Positions 16,243 to 25,147 of a stretch of 64,000 bases of DNA are shown here, one piece after another. Each line of letters starts with the position of its first letter. The first letter of the stretch is position 1. The DNA is from Luteibacter sp. (GTDB taxonomy: Bacteria > Pseudomonadota > Gammaproteobacteria > Xanthomonadales > Rhodanobacteraceae), in contig NZ_WNDO01000014.1 in NCBI RefSeq assembly GCF_009912395.1, positions 78,477 to 142,476 of the forward strand. The letters are read 5' to 3'. The notes below the pieces were generated by a model. The model was not told the DNA's origin. It was given only the letters and a program-made list of their open reading frames with translations, and did not search any database. The position numbers and the translations under genes are program-made.

Positions 16243-18045
16243 ATGCCCATGAACAGCCCAACCGGCGGTCGAGAACCGTCGTTGATCGAGCAGGCCCTGG
16301 CCGGTACATCGCTCACCGCGGTGTTCCAGCCCGTCATCCGTATCGACACCGGACAGGTCGTGGCCCATGAGGGCCTGATCCGTTCGGCGCTGCCGCAGTT
16401 CGACCTCACGCCGCCGGACCTCTTGGACCTGGCCCGTGCCCGCGGGCGCCTTGGCGTCTTCGAGCTTGCCGCGGTGCGTCGCATCGCCGAGCGCTTCGTC
16501 GAGGGAGCTTTGGCGGGCCGCCTCCTGGTGAACCTCAGCGCCTACGCCCTCGTGCAGGAAAGCGTGCGCCCCGAGGATGTGATCGAGGCGTTGTCGGTTC
16601 CCGGCCTCGATGTCAGCCGCGTCACCATCGAGATCACCGAGCGCGACATCGTCGATAACCCGGCGCGACTCGCCCATGCGCTGGGTTTCCTGCGTGCGCG
16701 GGGCATCCGCGTCGCCCTCGACGATTTCGGTAACGGTCATTCGAACTTCGAGATGTGGAACGAGGTGCATCCGGAGATCGTCAAGATCGACCGTTACCTC
16801 ATCAACGGCCTCGCGCAGAGCGCGGAACGCCTGGCCATCGTGCGCGCGCTGTGTTCGGTGGCCGAAACCCTTGGCGCCGAACTGGTGGGCGAGGGCGTGG
16901 AGGAAGAGGCGGACCTGCTCATGCTTCGCGAGCTGGGCATTCCCTATGCACAGGGTTTCCTCATCGGCAGACCGAGTGCCGAGCCCTTGCTGAAGCCTTC
17001 GCCGCGTGTCGTCGAGGCGCTGTCGCTGGGTCACGTGCCGGTGCCGCCGCGTCCGCGCGGACCGGTCTCGGGCAGCCGCTTCACGGCGGGTCACATGCTG
17101 ATCGAGGCGCCCTGCCTGTCATCGTCGCAACTCAACGAGGACATCGTCGAGCTGTTTGCCACCGAGTCGCGCCTGCACGCGGTCGCGATCGTCGACGACG
17201 GCCGGCCGCTGGGCATCGTGAACCGGCGCGTGTTCACCGAACGCATGGCGCAGCCCTTCGCGCGCGAGCTGTTCGGCCGCAAGCCGTGCACCACCTTCAT
17301 GCATGCGGACCCACTGCTGTGCGACGAGCAGATGCCCTTGCAGAACATGGCCGACATTCTTCGTGGCGAGGACCAGCGTTACCTGAGCGACGGTTTCATC
17401 ATCACCTCCGCCGGCCGCTACCTCGGCCTGGGCACGGGCGAAGCACTGGTGCGCCGCGTGACCGAAATCCGCGTCGAAGCCGCGCGCTATGCCAACCCGC
17501 TGACCTTCCTGCCCGGCAACCTGCCGGTCACCGAGCACATCGATCGCCTGTTGCAGGCGGGCGGCCCGTTCGCCGCGGCGTACTTCGACCTCGACAACTT
17601 CAAGCCCTTCAATGACCAGTACGGCTACTTCCGTGGCGACGAGATGATCCGCCTGCTCGCCAGCACACTCACCGGCGACCTGCGCCAGGACGCGGACTTC
17701 GTCGGCCATATCGGTGGTGACGATTTCATGGTGGTGTTTCAGGGCGGCGACTGGACTGCGCGCTGCGACGAGATGCGCGTGCGGTTCAACGCGATGGCCG
17801 GCAACCTGTTCGACGATACGGACCGCGCGCGTGGTGGCATCGACAGCGAAGATCGTCACGGTCACCAGCGTTTCTTTCCCATTATCACTGTGGCGGTGGG
17901 TGTCGCATGCTTCGTCGAAGCGTTCCCGCGCGATGCGGAAGCGGTGGCGAGCCTCGCCGCGTCGGCCAAGCGCGTCGCCAAGCATTCCGGCATCGGCCTG
18001 CACGTAGTGCATTACGACGGGCAGGTGTCCCACGCCGTGTCATAG
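16243..18045 (+). CDS. EAL-CBS-GGDEF protein (cyclic-di-GMP metabolism)
   Basis: A 600-residue cytoplasmic protein with three parts. The EAL phosphodiesterase domain (about 20-250) has EGL at 43-45, LVNLS with Asn98, ITERD, Asp160-Asp161 in LDDFGNGHSN, Lys181, GEGVEEEADL and Gln237 of AQGFLIGRP, so the metal and catalytic set looks intact. A CBS-like pair follows (about 285-415). The GGDEF domain (about 430-600) carries GGDDF at 491-495, close to the active GGD/EEF form. The protein may degrade or make cyclic-di-GMP. Expression from the sigma-28 promoter at 16186 ties it to the motile-to-sessile switch. An alternative ATG at 16249 exists. Confidence 0.92.
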   Translation: MPMNSPTGGREPSLIEQALAGTSLTAVFQPVIRIDTGQVVAHEGLIRSALPQFDLTPPDLLDLARARGRLGVFELAAVRRIAERFVEGALAGRLLVNLSAYALVQESVRPEDVIEALSVPGLDVSRVTIEITERDIVDNPARLAHALGFLRARGIRVALDDFGNGHSNFEMWNEVHPEIVKIDRYLINGLAQSAERLAIVRALCSVAETLGAELVGEGVEEEADLLMLRELGIPYAQGFLIGRPSAEPLLKPSPRVVEALSLGHVPVPPRPRGPVSGSRFTAGHMLIEAPCLSSSQLNEDIVELFATESRLHAVAIVDDGRPLGIVNRRVFTERMAQPFARELFGRKPCTTFMHADPLLCDEQMPLQNMADILRGEDQRYLSDGFIITSAGRYLGLGTGEALVRRVTEIRVEAARYANPLTFLPGNLPVTEHIDRLLQAGGPFAAAYFDLDNFKPFNDQYGYFRGDEMIRLLASTLTGDLRQDADFVGHIGGDDFMVVFQGGDWTARCDEMRVRFNAMAGNLFDDTDRARGGIDSEDRHGHQRFFPIITVAVGVACFVEAFPRDAEAVASLAASAKRVAKHSGIGLHVVHYDGQVSHAVS

Positions 18046-18090
18046 ATATTTCAAGTAACTGAAACAAAAGTATAATTTGCCAAAAATCGC

Positions 18091-18117
18091 TAAAGTTGCC
18101 TTGGCATCGGCCGACAG
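18091..18117 (+). promoter_or_regulatory. Sigma-28 (FliA) promoter of the chemoreceptor gene
   Basis: TAAAGTTG, an 11-base spacer and GCCGACAG match the FliA consensus (TAAAGTTT-N11-GCCGATAA) with exact spacing, 30 bases before the ATG at 18148. Chemoreceptor genes are standard FliA targets. Confidence 0.82.
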
Positions 18118-18147
18118 GGAGGCATCCCCGTCCCCCGTGAGTGCGTC

Positions 18148-19716
18148 ATGCGACTTCCCCGCTTTCCGTTGCCTACGTTGACGTTGCGCGCGCGCCTCCT
18201 CCTGCGCCTCGCCGGTACCATCCTTCTTCTCCTCGCCTTGTGGATCGTCGGTGGCGTGCAATTGCGCACCGCGAACGATCGCCTGCAATCCGTCGTCGGC
18301 GACACGCTGGCGCCCGTGGCCGATGTCGGCCATATCCAGAACGACTACAACGACCTGCTCGACGCGTTGGTGCATGCAACCCTCATGCGCCTGCCTTCCG
18401 CCGTCGATGATGCGGTGACCGCCATCGGCGCCGATCGTCACGATATCGACAAGCAGTGGAAGTCGCTGGAAGCCAGTGGCCTGGGACAGACGCAGCAGAA
18501 GCTCGTCTCGCTCGCTGTCGAACACCGCAAGGCCGCCGACAAGGCCATCGACGACGTAGTGGCCTTGCTCAAGGCGGAGCAGTTCGACATCGCCCAGCTG
18601 CAACTGTCCAACGACGTGCAGTCGGCGGTGATACCGCTCAAGGCCGACTTCTCCAACCTGTTCGCGCTGGCGCTCGCCGGTGGCAAGGCGCAGGCCGAGG
18701 CACAGCATGCCGACATCCAGCGCGGCGCGGCGGTATCCGCCGTGCTGCTCGCCATCGCGCTCATCATCGCCAGCGCGATGGATATCGCCATCATCCGCTC
18801 GCTGGGCAAACGCCTGCGCCAGGCCACCGAGGTGGCGGCGGCCATCGCGCGCGGCACGCTCGGTTCGCGCATCGAGATCGGCCGCGAGGATGAGATCGGC
18901 AGCCTGCTCGCGTCGCTGGCCGAGATGGACGCGCAGCTGGGCAACGTCGTGACCCAGGTGCGCGATCGTGCCGACGACGTGGCCCATGCTGCCAGCGGCA
19001 TCGCGCACGGCAACGATGCGCTGAACGACCGCACGCGCACCCAGGCCCAGCACCTGCGGCACACCTCGGCCTCGATGGAAGACATGGCCCGCGCGGTCGC
19101 GGGTGGCCTCGGTCACGCCAATGCCGCGCATTCCGCCGTGCACGAGGCGCGCGAGATGACCGATGAAGGCCATCGCGTGGCAATGGATGCGATCGGCAAT
19201 ATGCGGGAGATCCAGCGTAGTACCGAGCGCATGACCGAGGTGCTCGACCTGGTCGACCAGATCGCTTTCCAGACCAACCTGCTGGCGCTCAATGCCGCGG
19301 TGGAAGCGGCGCGCGCGGGCGAACACGGGCGTGGCTTCGCGGTCGTTGCATCGGAAGTGCGCGAACTGTCGCAGCGTAGCGCCACGGCGGCGCGTGACAT
19401 TCGTGGCCTGATCGGCGCCAGCGACGAGGCGGTGCAGGCGGGCGTGACCTCGGTGGATCGCGCCGGCGCGGTGCTTACGGGTATCGGCGAGCGCGTGACC
19501 TCGCTCGCGACGCTGGTCTCCTCGGTGATGGAGGCGACGCGTGGGCAGAACGACGGCATCGCTCGGGTGAATGGGGCGATCCGCGGTATCGACGAGACCA
19601 CGCGCGAAAACGCGGCGATGGTGGAGCAGGCGGCGGCTGCCAGCCGCGCAATGCGCGAGAGCGCGGAGATCCTGCGCCGCGAGATGGCCTATTTCGTCCT
19701 GGAAGACGCCGCCTAA
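18148..19716 (+). CDS. Methyl-accepting chemotaxis protein
   Basis: A 522-residue chemoreceptor. The first membrane helix is at about 17-39. A periplasmic segment of about 150 residues of four-helix-bundle type follows, then a second membrane helix at about 192-214 and a HAMP region (LRQATEVAAAIARGTLGSRI). The cytoplasmic methylation helices carry the hairpin-tip signature IAFQTNLLALNAAVEAARAG and GRGFAVVASEVRELSQRSA. There is no C-terminal CheR-binding pentapeptide. It lies behind its own sigma-28 promoter, next to the EAL/GGDEF gene. The ligand is unknown. Confidence 0.94.
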   Translation: MRLPRFPLPTLTLRARLLLRLAGTILLLLALWIVGGVQLRTANDRLQSVVGDTLAPVADVGHIQNDYNDLLDALVHATLMRLPSAVDDAVTAIGADRHDIDKQWKSLEASGLGQTQQKLVSLAVEHRKAADKAIDDVVALLKAEQFDIAQLQLSNDVQSAVIPLKADFSNLFALALAGGKAQAEAQHADIQRGAAVSAVLLAIALIIASAMDIAIIRSLGKRLRQATEVAAAIARGTLGSRIEIGREDEIGSLLASLAEMDAQLGNVVTQVRDRADDVAHAASGIAHGNDALNDRTRTQAQHLRHTSASMEDMARAVAGGLGHANAAHSAVHEAREMTDEGHRVAMDAIGNMREIQRSTERMTEVLDLVDQIAFQTNLLALNAAVEAARAGEHGRGFAVVASEVRELSQRSATAARDIRGLIGASDEAVQAGVTSVDRAGAVLTGIGERVTSLATLVSSVMEATRGQNDGIARVNGAIRGIDETTRENAAMVEQAAAASRAMRESAEILRREMAYFVLEDAA

Positions 19717-19719
19717 CCT

Positions 19720-19801
19720 TGTAGGAGCGCGCTTGCGCGCGATCCGCGGCAGCGGCAATCTGGCCCGCATTCGCAGGATCGCGCGCAAGCGCGCTCCTAC
19801 A
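19720..19801. repeat. Long intergenic palindrome (REP-like)
   Basis: Two perfectly complementary 25-base arms (19720-19744 and 19777-19801) enclose a 32-base loop. The arm begins TGTAGGAGCGCGCTTGCGCG. It sits between the chemoreceptor and the convergent PAS-regulator gene, overlapping the last bases of the latter. The element at 43778-43842 has nearly the same arms (one mismatch), so this is a family of dispersed repeats. Confidence 0.88.
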
Positions 19802-20417
19802 GGGCGGGGTCTCTCACCCGTTTCAGCGACTTGTAGAGCGTCGCTCGCGATACGCCAAGCACGCGCGCGATGTAGTTCGCCGCGTGCCGGATGTCGAACA
19901 GGCCGCGTTCGTCCAGCTGCGCCACCAGCGATTCGCGCTGGGCGATGTCCAGCGCGGCCAGGCTGCTGCCCTGTTCGCCGAGGAAGGCCGCGACGAGATC
20001 GTTGATCTCCTCGCGCCAGTCCTCGCGGAACAGTACGGCGGGGCGCGGCGCGGTCTCGGCGAATCGCAGGAAGTCCTTCGATAACGCATGCATCGCCTCG
20101 AACATGCTCACGTCGATGTTGATGCAGAGCATGCCCACGGGCTTGCGGCGACCGTCGCGTAGCACGGCGGTCACCGATTTCATCGGGCGTCCATCGGCGT
20201 TGGTCTTCGGGTACGGACCGATCACCGCGTCGTCCAGTGCGGTGACGTCGCCGATATCGTTGAGCGAATCGTCGCCGGGCGAGCGCCGCGACAACCGATT
20301 CGCGATATGCCGGATGCGGCCGGTGCCGAGGTCGTGGATGACAACCTCGGCATGTGGCTTGAGCACCGCCGCGATGGCGTCGGCGACGGGAACGAAGGCG
20401 GCGAGGAAATCGGTCAT
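19797..20417 (-). CDS. YheO-like PAS/helix-turn-helix transcriptional regulator
   Basis: A 206-residue regulator with an N-terminal YheO-type PAS domain (VIHDLGTGRIRHIANRLS; VTAVLRDGRRKPVGMLCINID) and a C-terminal helix-turn-helix of the HTH_22 type (AANYIARVLGVSRATLYKSLKRV). This is the arrangement of DauR, which controls D-arginine use in Pseudomonas, but the ligand here is unknown. Its stop codon lies inside the right arm of the palindrome at 19720-19801. The DUF899 gene follows upstream on the same strand with a 49-base gap. Confidence 0.88.
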   Translation of the reverse strand: MTDFLAAFVPVADAIAAVLKPHAEVVIHDLGTGRIRHIANRLSRRSPGDDSLNDIGDVTALDDAVIGPYPKTNADGRPMKSVTAVLRDGRRKPVGMLCINIDVSMFEAMHALSKDFLRFAETAPRPAVLFREDWREEINDLVAAFLGEQGSSLAALDIAQRESLVAQLDERGLFDIRHAANYIARVLGVSRATLYKSLKRVRDPAL

Positions 20418-20466
20418 CCGGCGATCATGGTCGCCGCAAGACTTTCTGTCCAGGCTGGACTTCTGC

Positions 20467-21174
20467 TCAGTCCTTGTAGTCCAGGCTGGGATACCAGGTG
20501 GGTTTGCGGCCTTCCGGCGTGCAGTCGAGCACGGTCCACAGGGGCATCAGGTCGGGTGCGCCGCGTGGATCCTGGCCCGGGTCCGAGGTCTCGTCGCCCA
20601 TCTCGCCGGCCCAGAACAGGCGGATGACGCCGTCGCGCCGGGTGAAGACGTTGAACGCGGAGATGTCGCTGCCGTCCTTGGCGATGGCGTGGTAGTCGCG
20701 GCTGAAGGTTCCGTGGGTGTCGCCGTAGAGCTTCAGGTGATGCCAGCCCCGTTCGCGAGCGAAGGCCTGCATCCGCTCGTAGGGCGAGCGCGAGATCACG
20801 GCAAGCGCGACATTGCGTTCGATGTCCGCCGCCTCACCGTCCCAGGCGCTCAGCAATGAGGTGCACATGGGGCAGGGGCGTTCGCGTTGCGGGCCGTACA
20901 TCCAGCTGTAGGTCACCAGGGTGTCCTTGTCACCGAACAGGCCGGCAAGGTCCGTGGCACCGTGCGCGCCGGTAAAACGGTAGTCGCCCTGCGCCTCGCC
21001 GCCGGGCGGAAGCGCGCGTCGCAGTTCGGCCACGCGTTCGATGTGGCGACGCAGTTCGATTTCCTCGGCGAGCAGTGCGTTGCGGGCGGTGCGATACGCA
21101 GTGCTCTCGTTGGGCATGCGATAGGTGTTGCGGGCGGCCAGTTCCGTGGCCGGAACAAGGGATTGGGCGCTCAT
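20467..21174 (-). CDS. DUF899-family thioredoxin-like protein
   Basis: A 235-residue protein of the DUF899 family. It has a thioredoxin-like CxxC in PCPMCTSLLSAWDG, preceded by TYSWMYGPQRERP, with YHAIAKDGSDISAFNVFTRR and the TWYPSLDYKD C-terminus. The family is thought to have a thioredoxin fold; its reaction is not established. The ATG at 21174 (MSAQSLVPATELAARN) is the natural start. It lies 16 bases after the GST gene on the same strand, so the two probably form an operon with a redox or detoxification theme. Confidence 0.88.
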   Translation of the reverse strand: MSAQSLVPATELAARNTYRMPNESTAYRTARNALLAEEIELRRHIERVAELRRALPPGGEAQGDYRFTGAHGATDLAGLFGDKDTLVTYSWMYGPQRERPCPMCTSLLSAWDGEAADIERNVALAVISRSPYERMQAFARERGWHHLKLYGDTHGTFSRDYHAIAKDGSDISAFNVFTRRDGVIRLFWAGEMGDETSDPGQDPRGAPDLMPLWTVLDCTPEGRKPTWYPSLDYKD

Positions 21175-21190
21175 GTCGGTCTCCTTCGGG

Positions 21191-21850
21191 TCAGTCGCGG
21201 TCGGGGGCGCCGAGCGGGAACAGCGGGCGATAGGGCCGGGCCTCGTCAACGGCGCGGGCGAACGAGGGGCGGGCGAGCAGGCGGCGGCGATAGGCATGCA
21301 CCTGCGCGAAGCGCGGGTCGATGGCATGCGTCCAGTCCGCGTAGAACAGGAACGGCGCGGCGCCGCAGTCGGCAAGGCTGAAGCGGTCGCCGGCGGCCCA
21401 TTGGCGTCCGTCCATGTGGCGGTCGAGCCACGCGTAGGCGGTATCCAGCATCTGTCGGCATTCCTCGACGCCGCGAGGATCGCGCTGGTGCGCCGGGCGT
21501 ATCGCGTCGAAGACGATTCGTTGCTGGGGCGTGGAGATGTAGTTGTCGAAGAAGCGGTCCATGCCGCGCACTTCCAGGGCGGCGCGGGGATCCTCCGGCA
21601 GCATCGGCGCCGGCCCGGGATGGTAGAGCTGGAGGTATTCGATGATCGTGCTGGCCTCGGTCACCGTGCGGTGGCCGTCGACCAGCACGGGGAATCGACG
21701 GATGGGCCAAAGTTCGGCGAACTCGGCGTAAACGTCGGGGTGCTCCGGCGAAAGCATCTTCCACTCGAACGGCGTGCCGTTTTCGTAGATCGCCGTCAGC
21801 GCCTTCTGGCAGTACGACGAGAAAGGATGGGCATAGAGCTTCAGGGTCAT
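21191..21850 (-). CDS. Glutathione S-transferase family protein
   Basis: A 219-residue two-domain protein. The N-terminal thioredoxin-fold part has KLYAHPFSSYCQKALTAIYENG, with Ser and Cys at the usual catalytic site, and FPVLVDGHRTVTEASTIIEYL (cis-Pro and the glutathione-gamma-Glu Ser motif). The C-terminal all-helical part has the AAGDRFSLADCGAAP motif. It would conjugate or reduce electrophiles with glutathione. It is the first gene of a two-gene unit with DUF899 and is divergent from the FAD monooxygenase gene at 21955 (104-base gap). Confidence 0.9.
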   Translation of the reverse strand: MTLKLYAHPFSSYCQKALTAIYENGTPFEWKMLSPEHPDVYAEFAELWPIRRFPVLVDGHRTVTEASTIIEYLQLYHPGPAPMLPEDPRAALEVRGMDRFFDNYISTPQQRIVFDAIRPAHQRDPRGVEECRQMLDTAYAWLDRHMDGRQWAAGDRFSLADCGAAPFLFYADWTHAIDPRFAQVHAYRRRLLARPSFARAVDEARPYRPLFPLGAPDRD

Positions 21851-21954
21851 CGCGGTGGCCTCGGTGGCGTGTCGGTTACCTGATGACGTCGAACGGGCGG
21901 TGTCGTTTTCGACAAACGCCGCGTTGCTATCATCCCGTCGACACGGAGGAATCG

Positions 21955-23130
21955 ATGAGAGTAGGGATCGTAGGCTACGGCACGGCGGGTCAGGCTGCCG
22001 CCATCCTGCTGGGGCGACAGGGACACGAGGTCACGGTATTCGAGAAAAGTCCGGTACTGGGGCCGGTGGGGGCGGGTTTCCTGCTCCAGCCGACCGGACT
22101 GGCGGTGCTCGATCGCCTGGCGCTTGCCGAAAAGGCACTGGCCCTGGGCCAGCGTATCGACGAACTGCATGGCACCACGCCGTCCGGCCGGGCGGTCATG
22201 GCCATGCGTTACGCGGACCGGCGTCCGGGTTGCTTCGGCCTGGGCATGACGCGGGGCGCGCTATTCGAATTGCTGCGCTCGGCGGACGCCGGGGCGACGA
22301 CGGTTCGCACGGGAATTCGCATCGTGGCCCACGACGAGGCGACGTCCTCGCTCCACGACGAGGAAGGCCACGTCCATGGCCCCTTCGACCTCGTCGTCGT
22401 CGCGGATGGTGCGCATTCCGTGCTGCGCCCGCATTGCAAGGGACAGGTCCGTCGCGAGTCCCTGTATCCCTGGGGCGCCGTCTGGTGCCTGCTGCGGGTC
22501 GACGACTGGCATGCCCATGAGCACCTCCTGCAACGCTATGCGGGCACGCGAACGATGATCGGCATGCTGCCGGTCGGTACGCGCCCGGGGCACGAGGGAC
22601 GCTGGGTCACCTTCTTCTTCAGCCTGCCGGGCGATCGTGTCGAGTGTTTCGACGACGCGGCGCTGGACGATATGAAGCGCGAGGCGGTTGCGCTGTGGCC
22701 CGAGCTGGCGCCCCATCTTGCGTCGCTGGAGCGCGCCGATCAGCTGCACAAGGCGCGCTATCGCGACGTGGTGCTGCGTCGCCCTCATCACGGCCACCTG
22801 GTGGTCATCGGCGACGCTGCCCACGCGATGAGCCCGCAGTTGGGGCAGGGCGTCAACATGGCGCTGCTGGACGCCGAGGCCCTTGCCGATGCGCTGGCGG
22901 CACACGACGACATCGACAAGGCGCTTGGCGCGTATCGTCGTGGTCGTCATGCGCACGTGCGCACCTACCAGTTCATGAGCCGCTGGCTGACCCCCTTGTT
23001 CCAGTCGGACCATGCCTGGCTAGGCCCCGGTCGCGATGCCTTGTTCGGGCCGATGGGACGTCTTCCCGGCGTGCGTGGCACGATGCTGGGCATCCTGAGT
23101 GGCGAGGCGCGACTGCGCCGGAAGCACTGA
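21955..23130 (+). CDS. FAD-dependent monooxygenase
   Basis: A 391-residue group A flavoprotein monooxygenase. It has an N-terminal IVGYGTAGQAAAILLGRQG Rossmann motif (Gly-x-Gly-x-x-Gly form slightly altered), a middle LVVVADGAHSVLR motif and a C-terminal VVIGDAAHAMSPQLGQGVNMALLDA motif that contacts FAD. The start at 21955 has a strong GGAGGA site. The substrate is unknown. A second family member lies at 10607-11755, but the two are not close relatives by eye. Confidence 0.9.
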   Translation: MRVGIVGYGTAGQAAAILLGRQGHEVTVFEKSPVLGPVGAGFLLQPTGLAVLDRLALAEKALALGQRIDELHGTTPSGRAVMAMRYADRRPGCFGLGMTRGALFELLRSADAGATTVRTGIRIVAHDEATSSLHDEEGHVHGPFDLVVVADGAHSVLRPHCKGQVRRESLYPWGAVWCLLRVDDWHAHEHLLQRYAGTRTMIGMLPVGTRPGHEGRWVTFFFSLPGDRVECFDDAALDDMKREAVALWPELAPHLASLERADQLHKARYRDVVLRRPHHGHLVVIGDAAHAMSPQLGQGVNMALLDAEALADALAAHDDIDKALGAYRRGRHAHVRTYQFMSRWLTPLFQSDHAWLGPGRDALFGPMGRLPGVRGTMLGILSGEARLRRKH

Positions 23131-23169
23131 ACGGTCAGGTTCATCCGGATATCTGTGAGGAAGTGATCC

Positions 23170-24201
23170 ATGGTTCGACGGTTCGTCGCGTTCACCCTGT
23201 CGCTGGCCCTGTGCGCATCCGCATCGGTGGCGGTGCCGTTCTGGGGAGCGAAGAAATCCAGTCCGGCGGAAACCCCGCCCACCTCGCTGAAACCCGGTGA
23301 GTGGATATGGGGCGGTCGTGGTGCCTCGCCCGGTCCGATGGCGGTGATCGTCAGCCTTACCGAGCAGCGTGCCTACGCCTACCGCAACGGCATCCTCATC
23401 GGCGTGACCACGGTCAGCACGGGCAAGAAGGGCTACGAGACGCCGACGGGTGTGTTCACCATTCTGCAGAAGGACAAGGACCACCATTCGAAGAAGTACG
23501 ACAACGCACCGATGCCGTACCAGCAACGCCTGACCTGGGATGGCGTGGCGCTGCACGCGGGTGGCCTGCCGGGCTTTCCCGAGTCGCACGGTTGCGTGCA
23601 CATGCCCACGGAGTTCGCGCGCCTGCTGTTCGATGCCACCAACATGGGCATGACCGTGGTGGTCGCGAAGGAAGGCGCGGCACCGGTGACCGTGGTGCAT
23701 CCCAGTGCCGTGATTCCCATCGACCCGCGCAACGGAGCCGATCTGAAAGCGTCGCCGTTGGGTGATGGCGAGATGTTCCGCTGGCAGCCCGAGGCGTCGC
23801 CGACCGGTCCCATTTCCATGTTGCTGAGCGTGGTCGACGGTCGCGTGATCGTGTTCCGCAACGGCATCGAGATTGGCCGCAGTCGCATCGAGGTCACCGA
23901 CCCGCTGGTGGGCACGCATGCCTTCATCGTGGCGGCGGGCTACATGCCGGATTCGCCGAAACGCGACGGCCTGCGCATGCCGAACTGGATCACGATCGGC
24001 ATTCCCGGCCACGGCGACGAGGCCAACAAGGTGGTCGACGAGGCGCTCGTCGATCGCGTGGCGGTGCCGCGCGAGTTCATGGAGAAGCTGCTGCCGTTGC
24101 TCGTCCCCGGCTCGGTGCTGCTGGCCACCGACGAAAGCGTGCAACCATCGACGACCGGGCCGAAGCTCCAGGTCATCGATTCGGATCCGCCCCAGCCCTG
24201 A
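23170..24201 (+). CDS. L,D-transpeptidase-like protein (YkuD domain)
   Basis: A 343-residue secreted protein with a signal peptide at about 1-21. The YkuD catalytic block contains TGKKGYETPTGVFTI, His129 (GVALHAGG) and SHGC at 139-142 with nucleophile Cys142. Such enzymes cross-link peptidoglycan stems or attach proteins. After the YkuD block a second region of about 160 residues (from PIDPRNG) repeats a beta-rich pattern (LLSVVDGRVIVFRNGIEIG resembles VSLTEQRAYAYRNGILIG). It may be a partial, cysteine-free duplication. It is followed by a strong hairpin. Confidence 0.88.
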   Translation: MVRRFVAFTLSLALCASASVAVPFWGAKKSSPAETPPTSLKPGEWIWGGRGASPGPMAVIVSLTEQRAYAYRNGILIGVTTVSTGKKGYETPTGVFTILQKDKDHHSKKYDNAPMPYQQRLTWDGVALHAGGLPGFPESHGCVHMPTEFARLLFDATNMGMTVVVAKEGAAPVTVVHPSAVIPIDPRNGADLKASPLGDGEMFRWQPEASPTGPISMLLSVVDGRVIVFRNGIEIGRSRIEVTDPLVGTHAFIVAAGYMPDSPKRDGLRMPNWITIGIPGHGDEANKVVDEALVDRVAVPREFMEKLLPLLVPGSVLLATDESVQPSTTGPKLQVIDSDPPQP

Positions 24202-24217
24202 GTGGCCTGATACGAAG

Positions 24218-24247
24218 CGTCCGGCGCGTTCCGAAACGCGCCGGACG
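24218..24247. terminator. Bidirectional hairpin terminator
   Basis: CGTCCGGCGCGTT and AACGCGCCGGACG are perfect 13-base complementary arms around a 4-base loop. The hairpin lies between the convergent L,D-transpeptidase and nuclease genes. No clear U-tract follows on either strand. Confidence 0.7.
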
Positions 24248-24255
24248 ATCCGGGA

Positions 24256-25023
24256 TTACTTCGGCAGCGGCAGCGAGATGGCGCGCGACTTCACCGTCGC
24301 GGAAAGCGCCGGGAACGGGTCGATACCCGTTTCGGTGATGATCGCGTTGATCGTCACCACGGTGCAGACGGGCGCGTCGACGTTCGAGCAACGCCAGGCG
24401 CCGGCACCGACGGACGGATCGTAGATCGCCTTCCAGGTGTAGTTCGGCACGATGACCGAGTCCGCACCGATGGTGTCGGGCGTCGGGCCGTCGAAGGCCG
24501 GGCCCGTCACGACGAAGACTTCGCCGTCGTTGGTGGCCATCGTGCGCACGGTCGTTTCGATGCGTTCCCACTTGCCGGTGTTCAGCGTGTGGCTCTGCGG
24601 CACCATGTTGGCGAGCGAGAAGCTCTGGCGCTGGGCAGTGGCGTTCGGCTCGTCGCCCGACGGGGTCATGTGGCCGCGATCGTAGCCGCTGCCCTTGTAG
24701 TCCGTCAGCTGGGCACGGTCCGCCACGGGAATGGCGGTCTCGGCGTGGAAGGCATCCTTGCGCGGGGTGTTCTGCGCATCGGCGATCTGCTGGGCGGTGA
24801 GGTGCTCGGCCGACCACAGCGGTCCCTTGGTCACGCCGGAGGCAAGCAGCGAATAGGCATCGAAGCACAGCGGGGTGGTGCGCTCGGCGAGCGAGGTATC
24901 GTTGAGGTCGGGCGCCGAGCCGCCCTGGAACAGTTGCGGGCATTGCGTATCCGACGCATGGACCGCACCACCGATAAGCAATCCGAAAACCACGCAGAAC
25001 GCGCGCGCATGACGATTGAGCAT
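24256..25023 (-). CDS. Secreted DNA/RNA non-specific endonuclease (NUC1 family)
   Basis: A 255-residue nuclease with a signal peptide (about 1-23, cleaved near VHASD). The betabetaalpha-metal active site is YDRGHMTPSGD, with catalytic His118 in the DRGH motif at 115-118, and SFSLANMVPQSHTLN supplies the metal-binding Asn. The family cleaves double- and single-stranded nucleic acid without sequence preference, in the periplasm or medium. The ATG at 25023 starts the signal peptide. The four cysteines are consistent with export and disulfides. It is likely used for nutrient scavenging. Confidence 0.9.
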   Translation of the reverse strand: MLNRHARAFCVVFGLLIGGAVHASDTQCPQLFQGGSAPDLNDTSLAERTTPLCFDAYSLLASGVTKGPLWSAEHLTAQQIADAQNTPRKDAFHAETAIPVADRAQLTDYKGSGYDRGHMTPSGDEPNATAQRQSFSLANMVPQSHTLNTGKWERIETTVRTMATNDGEVFVVTGPAFDGPTPDTIGADSVIVPNYTWKAIYDPSVGAGAWRCSNVDAPVCTVVTINAIITETGIDPFPALSATVKSRAISLPLPK

Positions 25024-25147
25024 GTGTTGTTCCCCATGAAAGCGACGGATCCCCCGTTCGCGAGGCCGACATTCTTGCCGCATCCGATGACGAATGCGGG
25101 ACAAGGGCAACGTCGAAATGCGACGTCGCTCGCAATTCGAGCTTTCG

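Noticed and set aside
18040..19788. 582-codon minus-strand frame opposite the chemoreceptor
   Set aside because: Mirror of the chemoreceptor coding bias; no own ribosome site or family similarity.
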